Both the position numbers and the translations under genes were made by a program. Below, one piece after another: positions 24,602-35,830 of a stretch of 64,000 nt of DNA. Each line of letters begins with the position of its first letter. The stretch's first letter is position 1. This DNA is from Schistocerca nitens (lineage: Eukaryota > Arthropoda > Insecta > Orthoptera > Acrididae), in NCBI RefSeq assembly GCF_023898315.1, contig NC_064625.1:100860269-100924268 (forward strand). The letters run 5' to 3'. The notes beneath the pieces were generated by a model. The model saw only the letters and a program-made list of their open reading frames with translations. It did not search any database and was not told the DNA's origin.

Positions 24602-25195
24602 AAGCGTGCGATCCCACGCGTCGGCTTTAACCCGTGACGTAAGGGTGTTGTCGTGTGTGACGTCAACGGCGCGGAGTTTGGTTTGAGTGTGGCTGTCTCC
24701 AGTTCTGTTTTATCTTATTTTATTTACTTTTCTGATCTGTTCGTTCTATCTTGTGAGATTTTTTTTTTTTTTAATTTAAAAACACTTATTACTTATTTTA
24801 ATTATCTGTTTCCTCCAATTTCTGTTTTAGTTTATTATATTTATCTTTCTGATCTGTTCGTTCTATCCCGTGAGATTTTTTTAAAAAAAGACAAAAAACA
24901 CTAATCAGCTACTGAAGCATCTTTATCTTCTATGGGTTGCAGGGGTTACGACCCCTGGGGAGGTGGGTAGGTATTCATGCATGGCTGTCTTCACTTACAC
25001 GTTGTAGCTACGCAAGGCGTCTAAATTTGTTTATATTTAGTTTGCCCCCCACCCAAAACACCCCATTTCCCGCGCTTGTCCCATTAGTGTCATTAGGCTT
25101 CTTGTGGAAAGTGTGTGTGTTTGTTTTTGTTTCCGCCATATTTGTGACGTCATGGGTCAAAGCAGACGGGCGGGATCTGACGCTTCCGTATTTCG
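24602..25195 (-). mobile_element. MITE copy B, reversed relative to copy A
   Basis: It is near-identical in order to the reverse complement of 11760-12378: TGACGTCA block, poly-T runs, and duplicated tctgatctgttcgttctat. The duplicated flank (ctttttgg; about 24594-24601 and 25196-25203) supports an 8-9-bp target duplication. It splits the RT of the plus-strand LINE. No transposase. Confidence 0.82.
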
Positions 25196-26130
25196 CTTTT
25201 TGGTAGAGGTGATCAGCATGTTGTCTTGGAGAGTCATCATCAGATGTAGAAGTAACTTCGGATGTGTCCCAGGGAAGTGTATTGGGATTCTTACTGGTCA
25301 TGTTGTAAATTAATGACCTTCCAGATGATATTAATAGTAACGTCAGACTTTTGTAGATGATGCAGTTACCTATAATGAAGTTCCGTCAAAAAGAAGCTGC
25401 GTGAACATTCAGTCAGATATTGATAAGACTTCAACATGGTGCAAAGATTGGCAGCTTGCATTAAATGTTCAGGAATGTAAAATTGTATTCACAAACTGAA
25501 AAAACCTAGTATCTTATGATCATAATATCAATTAGTCATGTTTCGAATTGACCGTCTCATACAAATACTTGGGTGTAATACTTTATGGAGATGTGAAATG
25601 GAATGATCATACAGGCTCAGTTGTAGGTAAAGTGAGTAGTAGACTTCGGTTTATTGGTAGAATACTGCGGAAATGCAGTCAGCCTTGCAGATTGCTTACA
25701 GATCACTAGTGTGACCCTGTCTAGGATATTGCTCAATTTTATGGGATTGCTACCAAATAGGACAGGAGATACTGAACGTATACAGAGAGGGGCAGCACCA
25801 ATAGTCACAGGTTTGTTTGAACTGCGGGAGAGTGCAACAGAGGTGCTGAAGAAACTGAACTGGCAGACTCAAACTATCATGATCGAGTCTAGCAACAAAA
25901 TTTGAAGAACCGGCTTTGAATGCTGAGTAGGAAAATGCTGCAGCCTCTATGTATCATTCTTATTATGATCACGAGGACAAGATTAGGTCAATTCAAGCGC
26001 ACACTGGGACATTTAAACAATCATTCCTTCCATGAATGGAACAGGAAGAAACGCTAATAACTTGTACAATGGGACATACCCTCTGCCATGCACTTCATAG
26101 TGATTTGCAGAGTAAAGGTGTAGTTGTAGA

Positions 26131-28300
26131 AGTCAAGAAATACTGTAGCCATCTGCATACTTTCATGATTTCATGTAAGAAAATCGCAAGTTGTTTTTTG
26201 TAGCACCAACATTTTTTTGGAATCCATGTAATTGGCATGAAGTTGGTCATAGTGTTCAAGATACCTCATTAGACTCTACAGCAGGTGTGTGAACAAGGAT
26301 AATAGATGGTAGTTTTGTGGATTGCTTCTGGTACCCTTCTTGTAGATGGATGCGATGTGTGCTTTCTTCCAACTACTGGACAGTTCAAGCAATCTGCAGT
26401 ATATTATCATTTAAAAAAGGACTAACTCGACCACAAATTCTGCATAGAATCTAATATGGATTCCACCAGACCATGGAACTTTGCTGCTAAGTGTTTGTAA
26501 TTTCAACTGATTCTCAGTGCCACTGATAATAATATCTATTTTACTCATCTTCCCAAAGATGTGTGAATTAAACTGGGGCCAAATCTCTGGCTCTTTCTTT
26601 GTAAAGGAACATTTAAAATGCAATTCAGCATCTCTGTTTTTGCTTTGCTACCCTCAGTTACAGTTCTTGTGTCGTCCACTGAGCAATGAGATATTAACTT
26701 TGATGCCATGGACAGTCTTTGCGAATGATCAGTTTCTTTGGGTGTTGTGTGAGAGTTTTCAATAAGATTCTGCTAAAATATTCATTGAAGGCTTCATGCA
26801 TTGCCTTCTTGATATTCAAACGTGTTTCATTCAGAATCTCTGTAGCTATAGCCATATTATGCTTTGCTCTACACCTGTTATGCAGTAGCTTCTGTTTCTT
26901 TAAAAGCTTTTTTTGCAGTGACTACCAGAAGAATGCCCCACCTCCTCCCGTAACGACCTGTTTTCCTATGTACATATCTGAACAGTGTACGAAAGACTAC
27001 TCTTTTAAACTTAAACCAGATTTCCTCTACATGCTCCAGTCTGCAGCTCAGTGTTTCAAGTTTGTCATTGAGAAATGACACTGCTGCCTCTGTGTAGTTT
27101 GCTGATCATATAAATCTCTCTACCTGTTTTAGTTGGCCCCTGTAGTGTGGGAATCATTGTTGCCACAGCTGCCTCATTGTCACTGATAGGCTACGACATG
27201 GACATCCTCAAAAATGTCTGGTCTATTCGTCATCATTACACCTAATATATTTCCATCGTGATTGGACTTTCTGACACTTGTGCCAAATAGTTTTCAGGGA
27301 AAACATGTATTATTTCATGCCCACCATTTACACAAGTGTAATTTTCTCAATTGATTGTTGGATGATTAAAGTCTCCTCTGATAATCACCAGGTCATTGAG
27401 GAAGTTGCGTACTAGATTTTCTCTGTTTTCAGTTATATTTGGAAGTGAGTTCGGTGGTGGATAGAAGGATCCGGTTATAAGTTTATGCCTGCCCTTGATA
27501 CTCAGGTTTGCCCAGTCAGTTTCACATCCAGTTTCAGTTTTTATCTTAATGGATTTGAATTCCTTGCCTACTGTGACAAATACACCAGCTCCATTTACCA
27601 TTAAATTACGTTTTCATTACACACGTAGATTTAAATCAAAAATCACACTGCTTTCGGTTTCAGATTTTAACACACCTTCTGTACCAAGTATTTTGTGAGC
27701 TTCAGTACTTTTGAGGATCACATCAATCTCTGGCACTTTGCTGTGATTGCTTCAGCAGTTAAGCAGTAGGATTTTAGTAGTGATCTCTGTGGGGGACATT
27801 TCTTTGGATCTTATACTCACACTTCTGGATTTCCTATAGCTATTGTTTTCGTTAGTGGATGAAGAGCCGCCTAATATAAAAAGCCTTTATGTACACCTGT
27901 TACACAATCTACTACCTGGGTAGCAGTCTCTGATGTGTACACATGACCTATTCAGGACTACTTTAAAATTTTCAACCTTATGGTGCAAGCCTAGGAAGTC
28001 ACAGCCTACCTTGTCGCAGAACCTTTGCAGACTCAGTTTTTAGCTCTCTGCTTGGCTCAGAACCAGAAGACCCTGTCAGTCGGAAGACGGTGCTGCAGAT
28101 TGTGAGCTATGTTGCAACTCTGTGAGCAAGACTGGTCTTTTGGACCTTCTCTGCCATTCACTGGAATGATACAGCTAAGACCTCGGAACCCAGGTGACAG
28201 ATATCATTTGTCCCATTGTGTGCCACGATCTGGAGTTGGTTATACCTTGTTTCCTCTGTGGCTACTAGGTCGCCATCTTCGACATATTTGAGGCCTCATG
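26131..28300 (-). mobile_element. Outer LINE of the nest, 5' part (endonuclease and RT N-terminal half)
   Basis: The minus strand has an endonuclease block (WANLSIKGRHKLITGSFYPPP, DLVIIRGDFNHPTI; 27601-27347), then VPWSGGIHIRFYAEFVVELV (about 26480-26411), and runs to the RT motif A region (tatttcttgactt, 26133-26145). There it meets the 3' end of the plus-strand LINE. It continues in frame order at 18195-17430. Upstream of 27600 the 5' region is less certain. Confidence 0.7.
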
Positions 28301-28382
28301 TATACACTCTGTGTGCACCCATCTTTGGTGTGCAATTCCCTAAGGCAATGGTTCCCAACCTGGGGGTAATCCCCACCTGAGG

Positions 28383-28478
28383 AGTAAAATGAAATTTTCT
28401 GAGTGGTAAAATGAAATTTTCTGAGTGGTAAAATGAAATTTTCTGAGTGGTAAAATGAAATTTTCTGAGTGGTAAAAA
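28383..28478. repeat. 22-bp minisatellite, about 4 copies
   Basis: The unit gtggtaaaatgaaattttctga is repeated head-to-tail with no differences across four units. The minus-strand ORFs with repeated FHFTTQKIS come only from this array. Confidence 0.9.
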
Positions 28479-28489
28479 CAAAAGGATTC

Positions 28490-29312
28490 AATTGTGTTTT
28501 GGCCACAAAACCAAATTATTTTTAATGGATAATTAATTTTGCCCCTTCTTCTTGAGACTCTGATGAGGATAGTGATAGTAATAATAAGCTATAAAAGGCA
28601 GTGTACCAACTGACTGATTCACTGGCTCATGATCGCCCAGCCCAAACCAAAAAAGGATGGGAACTTGAAATTTGCAGAAGGCGTTGATCTTCTACTGTAG
28701 GTGTTGTTTAAAAGGGATTTTTTGCTATTTCATCCCTATGGGGGTGAAGTACAGGATGAAGTTTTTTTTCAAAATTACACTATTGAGGCAATCTTGAAGC
28801 TACACCTATGAAAATTGGCATTTGGTTTCTCAGTTAGAGATAAATAAACATGTGTTTCAGTAATTTTTGAAAATTTAACCCCTATGGGGATTAAGTAAAG
28901 AGTGAAATTTCTTTTTGAAAATATGTCATTGTTAAAGAACTACTGAAGTATTTTTAAATCTACAACTATGAATGCTGTTTTGTGACTTATCAGTTACAAA
29001 AAAAAAAAAAAAAAAGAAAGAAAAAAAAATGTGGTTTCACTATTTTTGGAAATTCAGTCCCAGTGGGGGTGAAAATTTTTGTGAATATATTTAATTATTC
29101 ATATGAATGTAATAGAGGGAAACATTCCACGTGGGAAAAATATATCTAAAAACAAAGATGATGTGACTTACCAAACGAAAGTGCTGGCAGGTCGATAGAC
29201 ACACAAACAAACACACAAAATTCAAGCTTTCGCAACCAACGGTTGCTTCGTCAGGAAAGAGGGAAAGAGAGGGAAAGATGAAAGGATGTGGGTTTTAAAA
29301 GGACAGTTATCA

Positions 29313-29357
<45 letters not shown>

Positions 29358-29490
29358 ATCCGCACATACACAGACACAAGCAGACATTTGTAAAGGCAAT
29401 GAGTTGGGGCAGATATGTCTTTGACTGACATATCTGCCCGAACTCTTTGCCTTTACAAATGTCTGCTTGTGTCTGTGTATGTGCGGATGG

Positions 29491-29529
<39 letters not shown>

Positions 29530-30265
29530 AGTGATACCTGTCCTTTTTTCCCCCAAGGTAAGTCTTTCCGCTCCCGGGACTGGAATGACTCCTTACCCTC
29601 TCCCTTAAAACCCACATCCTTTCATCTTTCCCTCTCCTTCCCTCTTTCCTGACGAAGCAACCATTGGTTGCGAAAGCTTGAATTTTGTGTGTATGTTTGT
29701 GTTTGTTTGTGTGTCTATCGACCTGCTAGCACTTTCGTTTGGTAAGTCACATCATCTTTGTTTTTAGATATATTTAATTATGCAAGTATTTTTGAAGGTA
29801 AAACTATGAAAATTTGTATTTGGCTTCTCTGTTAGAAATAAAAAGGTATGTATGTCACTGTTTTTGTAAATTCAGCCGCTAAGGGTTGAACTGTCTTATG
29901 AAAATATTTCATTTGAAAACATTTTTAAACTGAAGTCTTTGAAAATTGGTATTTGGCTTCTCGGTTAGAAGTGGAAAAATCCATGAAAAATTTGTGTTTG
30001 TCTGTTCTTGGAAATTCATCCCCTAAAGTAGTGAAATAGGGCCAGACTGATTCAGTGATCCATCATCACCCAACCCATACTGTTAAGGATAGAAACTTAA
30101 AATTTGGAGACAGTGTGGAGCTTACATGGTGGGCATTGTTTATGAAGGGAATGTTTGAAATTACACTCCTAAGGGGTTGAAATGGAGATGAAAGGCTTTT
30201 TGAAAGTATAAGGCTAATAAGTCAATTTTGAAGCTAAAACTAAAATTTGGTTTCTCGGTCGACTT
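28490..30265. repeat. Degenerate satellite-like repeats, split by a foldback element
   Basis: Imperfect units of roughly 150-170 bp recur at about 28680-29080 and 29790-30260. Each has variants of ctatgaaaattggtatttgg, tctcggttaga, tttttggaaattca and cccctatgggggtgaa. The foldback at 29098-29767 interrupts the series. No coding capacity. Confidence 0.6.
29098..29767. repeat. Large foldback element with (CA)n/(TG)n stems
   Basis: Long inverted arms are seen: gatgatgtgacttaccaaacg against its complement near 29740, gcttcgtcaggaaagaggg against 29645-29660, and (CA)n against (TG)n. The central hairpin is at 29380-29470 (gtaaaggcaatgagttggg against its complement). The flanks share a 13-bp repeat, atatatttaatta (29085-29097 and 29768-29780), though the right copy overlaps the end of the arm, so the exact border is uncertain. 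Confidence 0.75.
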
Positions 30266-30621
30266 GTATTCTGTACTAAATTGTCTGTCCAGTAATTTTG
30301 GGCACAGATCTGGCTCATTTCATATCTTTCCACAGACTTAACTAAACTGGGTTCCAGCAGCCTCTCTTTTATTAAATTGCAGCAATTAAAACTATATTTA
30401 ATTATTGTTGTTTGCTGGGGCTTTACAGGTTACAGTTAAAACTTTACATTCGTGATTAACTGAATAGTGAAGAAAGATTCTTCTGGTGTGACCTTTCAGA
30501 TACAACAGTAATTGCTGTTGAAGTATGCTGTCTAGCTTGCCAAAATATGGGATTCTACTTTAGTAACAATGTTGACAGTGATTACAAAGTTTACGTAAAC
30601 TAGTCAAACCAACAGATTCTA

Positions 30622-31138
30622 CTTTAAATGCGAACATTTTTAGGTTAGGCTTTACCGTGACTGTTACTGACATTAAATGAAACAATAAGTTCACTGTTAC
30701 CAGTCACCGTTTTATTTATTTCCACGACGCGTTTCGAAGGTTTAAACCTCCATCATCGGGTGGATTTACATTAGTAAGTATTACATTTGTGTGTGTGTTG
30801 TGTTACGATTTTTGGAGGAACTTGTGGCACTGCCTTCAGTGATCACAGGTTCCTTTTGCTGTCGTAACACATCACATGTATACTGCCACATTTGTAAACA
30901 AATATATATTTGTTTACAAATGTGGCAGTATACATGTGATGTGTTACGACAGCAAAAGGAACCTGTGATCACTGAAGGCAGTGCCACAAGTTCCTCCAAA
31001 AATCGTAACACAACACACACACAAATGTAATACTTACTAATGTAAATCCACCCGATGATGGAGGTTTAAACCTTCGAAACGCGTCGTGGAAATAAATAAA
31101 ACGGTGACTGGTAACAGTGAACTTATTGTTTCATTTAA
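30622..31138. mobile_element. Perfect palindrome with target duplication; Penelope-end-derived foldback insertion
   Basis: Bases 30673-31138 form a 466-bp palindrome centred between 30905 and 30906. I compared both 233-base arms by eye and found no mismatch. As a result both strands encode the same 79-residue ORF (30791-31030 and its mirror), which is an artefact, not a gene. The 12-bp duplication caacagattcta (30610-30621 and 31139-31150) marks the insertion. It leaves 51 unpaired bases (30622-30672) on the left only. The arms carry gaaacgcgtcgtgg and a cgatgatggagg block resembling Penelope terminal repeats. Confidence 0.85.
31047..31090 (+). ncRNA. Hammerhead-ribozyme-like motif in the palindrome (mirrored at 30721-30764)
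   Basis: Stem I is TCCAC (31047-31051) with GTGGA (31086-31090). The core is CCGATGA (31052-31058). Stem II is GGAGG/CCTTC closed by TTTAAA. Then GAAAC and a tiny stem III lead to a GTC cleavage-type triplet (31083-31085). Deviations from consensus are C in place of U4 and one extra base before stem II, so activity is uncertain. The mirror copy lies on the minus strand of the other arm. Confidence 0.45.
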
Positions 31139-32230
31139 CAACAGATTCTAATTAACTAAAATATCTGGGGAAAGAGTGCTGGTCAAGATCTTACATCATA
31201 CTGAAGCCCTGCCCCCCCCCTCCCCCCCTTATTTTCTAACATATTTTCATCATCAACCATATAGATACTTCACTTATTTATATGCATATTTTTGATCTAC
31301 TTTATCAGAAAGTTAGTAATGGGACATGTGTTAACATATTGAGCAGTGGTTACAAAGTTTGAAATTACTGTTATTTGCAGTTAGCACACGCGCGTGTGCG
31401 CGCACACACACACACGCACACACACACACACACACACACATATTCTAATTAACCAAATGAATGTAACAGATAATAAAGTTAAGTCAGCTAAGCCCTGAGT
31501 TAGTATTCGAGATCTCTTTAGACTATTGTTCACAAATGAAAACTCGTAATTCTGGTTAAAAGAATCAACAATGTGTGTTCCTACCAATGGATGTACATGA
31601 CATTAGTTAGTACTGTGACATCAAGTTGTAAATTCGCTAATAACAGTTATACAAGTTTTTGATAATTATCATCCAGTGGTTACAATTAAATTGTGATACA
31701 AAGACGATTACATATCTCTTGTTTTCATGGGAAAATAAGTGAATTTATACAAGTAAACAATGCTGATTACATTTTTGTTAATTACTCTGAAACTTCATTA
31801 TCCCAAGCTTTCCTACCTTGTTTCCTGTTTCAAGTATGAGTACATTATTTTTTGGTATTTACAGTATCTCATTGCAGAATACAGCAGCCCAAATAAACAC
31901 TTTGTTTACATTGTTAATCTGGTTTGGTTTTATGAAATACAGTAACTGTGATGTAATTAGTTGGTGTTGTGATAGCCAACAGCATAGCAGGCTGACAGTA
32001 CGATAAACAGAGTTGTTACAGGTTTCAAACATTATGATTACAGTATTTGATACCTGTTTTGTTATTCTATTGTTTGCAAACGAAAAGACCTAATTTTGAT
32101 TAAATTAATTGACAGTATGTGTTCCTGTCAGTGGATGGATGGATGTAATGTTAGTGAGTACTTTGACATGAAGTTGTTGAAAATTATGTTACAGAGCTCA
32201 AAAGGTAATGTAACAGTTAATCATGCAATT
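31139..32230. repeat. Degenerate direct repeats and CA microsatellite in Rab27 intron 2
   Basis: Similar blocks recur about 550 bp apart, for example tgtgttcctaccaatggatg near 31571 and tgtgttcctgtcagtggatg near 32117, each followed by acat/atgt-gaagttgt-type sequence. A (CA)n run with CG steps lies at 31384-31440. No gene. Confidence 0.45.
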
Positions 32231-32302
32231 TAAGTTAGCCTTGAAATTGTATGAAAAATGAGCTGCCACGGTTCAGACTGCATTTTTATATTCAGAATAA
32301 AT

Positions 32303-32303
32303 G

Positions 32304-32390
<87 letters not shown>
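32303..32390. repeat. (TC)n(TG)n microsatellite just upstream of a Rab27 exon
   Basis: A poly-C run, then (TC)n, then (TG)n, ending about 110 bp before the exon at 32503. The ORFs over it are shadows. Confidence 0.9.
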
Positions 32391-32391
<1 letters not shown>

Positions 32392-32502
32392 AACCATCCT
32401 TGGTAGCAGTAAGTACAGAATGCATTGCATTAGCTGTTACTTAGAAATTAATAATTTGTATGTGAATTGTGTTCTGCATTTCATCTTATCCTCTGTCCAC
32501 AG

Positions 32503-32570
32503 GTCTACAGATCGCAAGGAAGAAGCCAGAGGATACACCTGCAGCTGTGGGACACAGCAGGACAAGAGAG
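32503..32570 (+). CDS. Rab27: Rab27 exon with switch II DTAGQE motif
   Basis: The exon reads VYRSQGRSQRIHLQLWDTAGQE plus AG of a split Arg codon, after a clear polypyrimidine tract and acceptor (ctctgtccacag). It contains the G3 motif WDTAGQE with the catalytic Gln, and the QRIHLQLWD strand diagnostic of Rab27 against other Rabs. The basic insert before it is shorter than in mammalian Rab27A/B, which have several extra Gly/Ser residues there. The donor is AG|GTTGCT, a poor match at +3 to +6. It is still placed exactly where the vertebrate exon ends, and the split codon continues correctly into the exon at 51440. The ORF in the other frame here is a shadow. The preceding intron is about 15.8 kb. 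Confidence 0.93.
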
Positions 32571-33100
32571 GTTGCTGTTGCTTACAATAGTCATTGTTCT
32601 GCCGACAGAGGCACTTAGTGTCTAAATAATGGAAACTTTGAACAGGGCAAAATAGATGTCAGTCTTGTACATCAACAAAGCTGGTGTAGCAGTGTAAAAT
32701 GTATCAGGAGAGGCAACTGAGTTCCCTCACACAAAATAACACAGAAAATGGCATTAAAAACAACTCGCTGCCCCAGTCTGCAACAACTCTTTCCTGAGTC
32801 CCTCTGGTACATAAAAGTGAAAGAGCGCGGCCCCTGCGGGCTTTTGTGGCCAGTATGTACATTGTACATTATCAGCGATTTTGTTCTATGGGCATTACAC
32901 TGTGGTCCGAGGTATATTTCTATACCTAATGCCTCATCTTATAATACTGGGGACATCATCATAAGAGTCTATAAAGATCTGGGTAGCAGTTTCAAACTGA
33001 AACAAGTTCACCAGGCCTAGCTCTTTACACGTATCCATCCAACAGTTGGTTCATGATGTCTCTGGACCACTTCCTAAGCTCTCCGGATTGTGCTGACATG
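32571..33100. other. Rab27 intron 3, no recognisable feature
   Basis: Unique-looking sequence after the donor at 32571. The 90-codon ORF at 32748-33020 has no recognisable domain and lies in the intron. Confidence 0.4.
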
Positions 33101-33104
33101 TGTT

Positions 33105-34880
33105 CACATTATTTAGTGCTGAGGCCCACAGCTTGTCAAATATCAGTCCTCCTCCTTCTTGCTTAAACTACTATTCTATTTTTGAATTGCTATGGCCTCT
33201 GTATATCCTAACATAGTAATGATTAGAACTTGATAAAACTGTAGTATTGATGAATGACAATTGTTCATGTTTTCCATGAGCCAAGAGTTGATGCTTCTAT
33301 TTGTAGTTCCAGTATACATTTGACCTCATGTACAAAAGATTTTATACACATTGATTCATATTAACATTTAAAAACCCCCGAAGTGATGTTGCTGAGACAA
33401 GTAATTTGATATAAGATACGTGAGGTCGCAAATGTCGGGAAATACACCAAAATTGGATGACAGATATTAAACATTTGATGTCACCAGATGAGAGGCCAAT
33501 TGGTCTGTCGTACCTGATCATCTCATCTCAGACTTTAGCACGTCAGGCTCAGAGCTCGAGTCTTGTGCCTGGAACAATAGTTTTCGCACTACATCACACA
33601 GTTCTGTGTTTTCATAGAGGTAAGATTTATTATTTTATTTCCTGGCCTCGTAGTCTCCACCAGTTAATTGCAAAGCAGAGTGCAATAAAAACTACTGTAT
33701 TGCATCACAAGTAAATATGTGTAAGCTTCCAAATTGCATTGCTACCAGTAAACGAGCTGTGTTTTCTTTACTAAATAAAGTCTGTAAACAAAAAAAGGAG
33801 GGACAGAAGGAAAGAAATACAAAATAAGGACACTTTTTTGCATCGGCCGGGGTGGCTGAGCGGTTCTAGGCACTACAGTCTGGAACCGCGCGACAGCTAC
33901 GGTCGCCGGTTCGAATCCTGCTGCAGGCATGGATGTGTGTGATGTCCTTAGGTTTAAATAGTTCTAAGTTCTAGGGGACTGATGACCTCAGAAGTTAAGT
34001 CCCATGGTGCTAAGAGCCATTTGAACCATTTTTGAAGGACACTTTTGATTGGCTACAGCGAGGACAATATTTTGTAACCGGTACATTTACAACATATTGC
34101 ATTTACAAAATATGTTCAAAAACAGTGTAGCCTAACAGTGTGATGTGTAAAATTGCCCCCTACTGGCGAGGATAGAATTGACAAGCCCTTTGCACATGAG
34201 GTGAGGTATGTCACCTGGTGAAATCACATATTCAACATTTGTCATCCGATTTTGGAATTATTTATCTCAGCATCATCTTCATTGCTTCAGGAATTTTTAA
34301 ACATCAATAAGAATCATCATGTATACTCCTACTTCTTAATTGTTTAACCATTGCATCAGTACTGTCTCGTCTTAGTACTCTGTTGATTTGATCTGTGACT
34401 TCTTGCAAGTGGGAGAAGAACTTCCCCTTTAGGGGGTTCTTTTTTTTTTTTTTTTTTTTTTACTAGAAGCTGAGCTCTTTAATAACATAGTACCATATTT
34501 ATCTCTTTGTCATAGCAGCCATTTCTTCCAAAAGTAATTCTTAGGTATTTGTGGGTCTTAGTGCCGAATAAAGCAAACATTGCCATCTATGCCACACTAT
34601 GAGCTCCACAACCCAATTCTGTGAGACTTCTTAGTCTCAGGAAATGCTCTGTTCTTTTCACAATGTGGCCATTGAGTCTGTCTAAAATTCACACTGCTGT
34701 CTGAATGTTTATAGCCTCTGATGATGTCTTCATTATTAGTGGAAAAGAGTTAGGCACAGAAAAGTGCATTGGACTACAGCCGAGTGCCCATACCGTGAAA
34801 ATTGCCAAAGAGCACTGCCATTGCCAAAAAAACAATATTCTTGCTGCTGAAAATGTTGCAGTTCTTGTCTCGAGCATTAA
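33105..34880 (+). repeat. Unclassified dispersed repeat, copy 1 (partner at 59.0-60.6 kb)
   Basis: Blocks shared in the same order and strand with 59040-60620 include cacagctt..tcctcctcctt (33126 and 59215), actgtagtatt (33240 and 59328), gtgggtcttag with aaagcaaac (34552 and 60263) and gcctctgat/gacat (34714 and 60456). A tRNA-derived SINE interrupts it. No protein domain was recognised in either copy. Confidence 0.45.
33838..34034 (+). mobile_element. tRNA-derived SINE
   Basis: The head ggccggggtggctgagcgg (box A type) and ggttcgaatcctgctgc (exact box B GGTTCGAATCC) match a Leu/Ser-type tRNA. The body (ctaggggactgatgacctc, ccatggtgctaagagcc) and a T-rich end follow. A perfect 12-bp target duplication, aaggacactttt, lies at 33826-33837 and 34035-34046. 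It is little mutated. Confidence 0.93.
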
Positions 34881-35260
34881 ACTGCTTGACGTTCGTAGCT
34901 ACAGCAAAGAAGGCCAAATTGGTGTGAATTCAGCTGAATCACGAAGCTTAATGTGAGTCCAAGCACTATTAAGTGTAACAATGACGTAGACGGGTTCCAC
35001 TTTCAGCTGGGAACAGACAAAATGGAGTCTACTCAATGACCCTTTTTCGTGGCAGAAGACTAAATTTTTAGTCACATGTTGCATACAGTTTCCACCCGAG
35101 TAGCCACTGCTGCCCAGTGATGCATGTGTTTGTGGATACTCTGTCAGTAAACTGTCCATTAAATTTCTCAGTATTCTGAAATACACACTTAATCTTGAAG
35201 CAGTCCCATAGCACCACATTTAAATCAATTTCTCATGGAAATAAACTTGGTCCTGACTAC
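34881..35260. other. No recognisable feature
   Basis: The minus ORF at 34899-35219 shows no known domain and no similarity to neighbours. It is left uncalled. Confidence 0.35.
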
Positions 35261-35261
35261 A

Positions 35262-35830
35262 CTGTTGTTGGTGCTGCTGTTGTGTTCTGCAGTCCAAAGA
35301 CTGGTTTGATGCAGCTCTCCGTTCTACTCCGTTCTCTGCAAGCCTCTTTGTCTCTGAATACCGCATCAATTTGAACCTGCTTAATGTGTCTTTCTACAAT
35401 TTTTAGTGCCCACACTTCCCTCCAATACAAAATTGATGATTTCTTAATGTCTCAGGATGTGTCCTGCCAGCTAATGCCTTCTTATAGTTAAGTTGTGCCA
35501 TACATTTATTTTTTCTCCAGTTCTATTCAGTTTCCTAGTTTGTTGTTTGGTCCACCCCTCCAGTCTTCAGCATTTTTCTGTAGCACCACATTCAAAATAT
35601 TTTATTCTCACCTGCGCTGCCTATCATCGGTGTTTCACCCCAGACTAATACTTCCAAAGAAGACTTCCTCACATTTAAATTGATATTTGATGTTAAAAAA
35701 AATTTCTCTTTTTCAGAAACACTTTTTATTCTACTGCCAGTCTGCATTTTTCTGTATATCCTCCCTACTTGTGTTGCCCAAGTAGCAAACATTATATATC
35801 AGTTTTATAGTCTCATTTCCTAATGTTCTA
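35262..35830 (-). mobile_element. RTE 3' fragment, old
   Basis: It starts with (TTG)n-like sequence, then the antisense of the RTE C-terminus: agactggtttgatgcagctc, tcctgccagctaatgcc, cttcagcatttttctgtagc, tatcatcggtgtttcacc. It is much more diverged than the tails at 1280 and 13475. Confidence 0.75.

Larger units (their letters stand above)
18196..26130 (+). mobile_element. Inserted LINE (plus strand) split by two Penelope-like elements and a MITE
   Basis: Pieces in order: endonuclease (NEGGVVVAVDKKL, WTSLSIRGGHKKTFGS; 18196-18637); ETGISDHDMVMTA and KNPKKFWL (20714-21310); VPGPSGIAIGFCTE and RT N-terminus (24022-24601); RT and C-terminus (QGSVLG-like region, YLGVILYGDVKWND, ERIQRGAAPIVTG; 25196-25900); and a 3' UTR ending gtagttgtag at 26130. 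It is 5'-truncated within the endonuclease and decayed throughout. The order is collinear with one element, which shows that the intervening blocks are later insertions. Confidence 0.78.

Noticed and set aside
28383-28478. CRISPR-like array
   Set aside because: The units are directly adjacent with no spacers, in a eukaryotic intron.
28240-28506. Repeat protein with FHFTTQKIS units
   Set aside because: It is only the 22-bp minisatellite read in frame.
30781-31030. Identical 79-residue ORFs on both strands
   Set aside because: They are a direct consequence of the perfect palindrome and have no domain. Not a gene.
33838-33920. tRNA gene
   Set aside because: Box A and B are present but the sequence continues into a SINE body, with a 12-bp duplication on both sides.
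34705-34956. Small host protein ORF (83 codons)
   Set aside because: It lies within the dispersed repeat of 33105-34880 and shows no domain or conservation signal.
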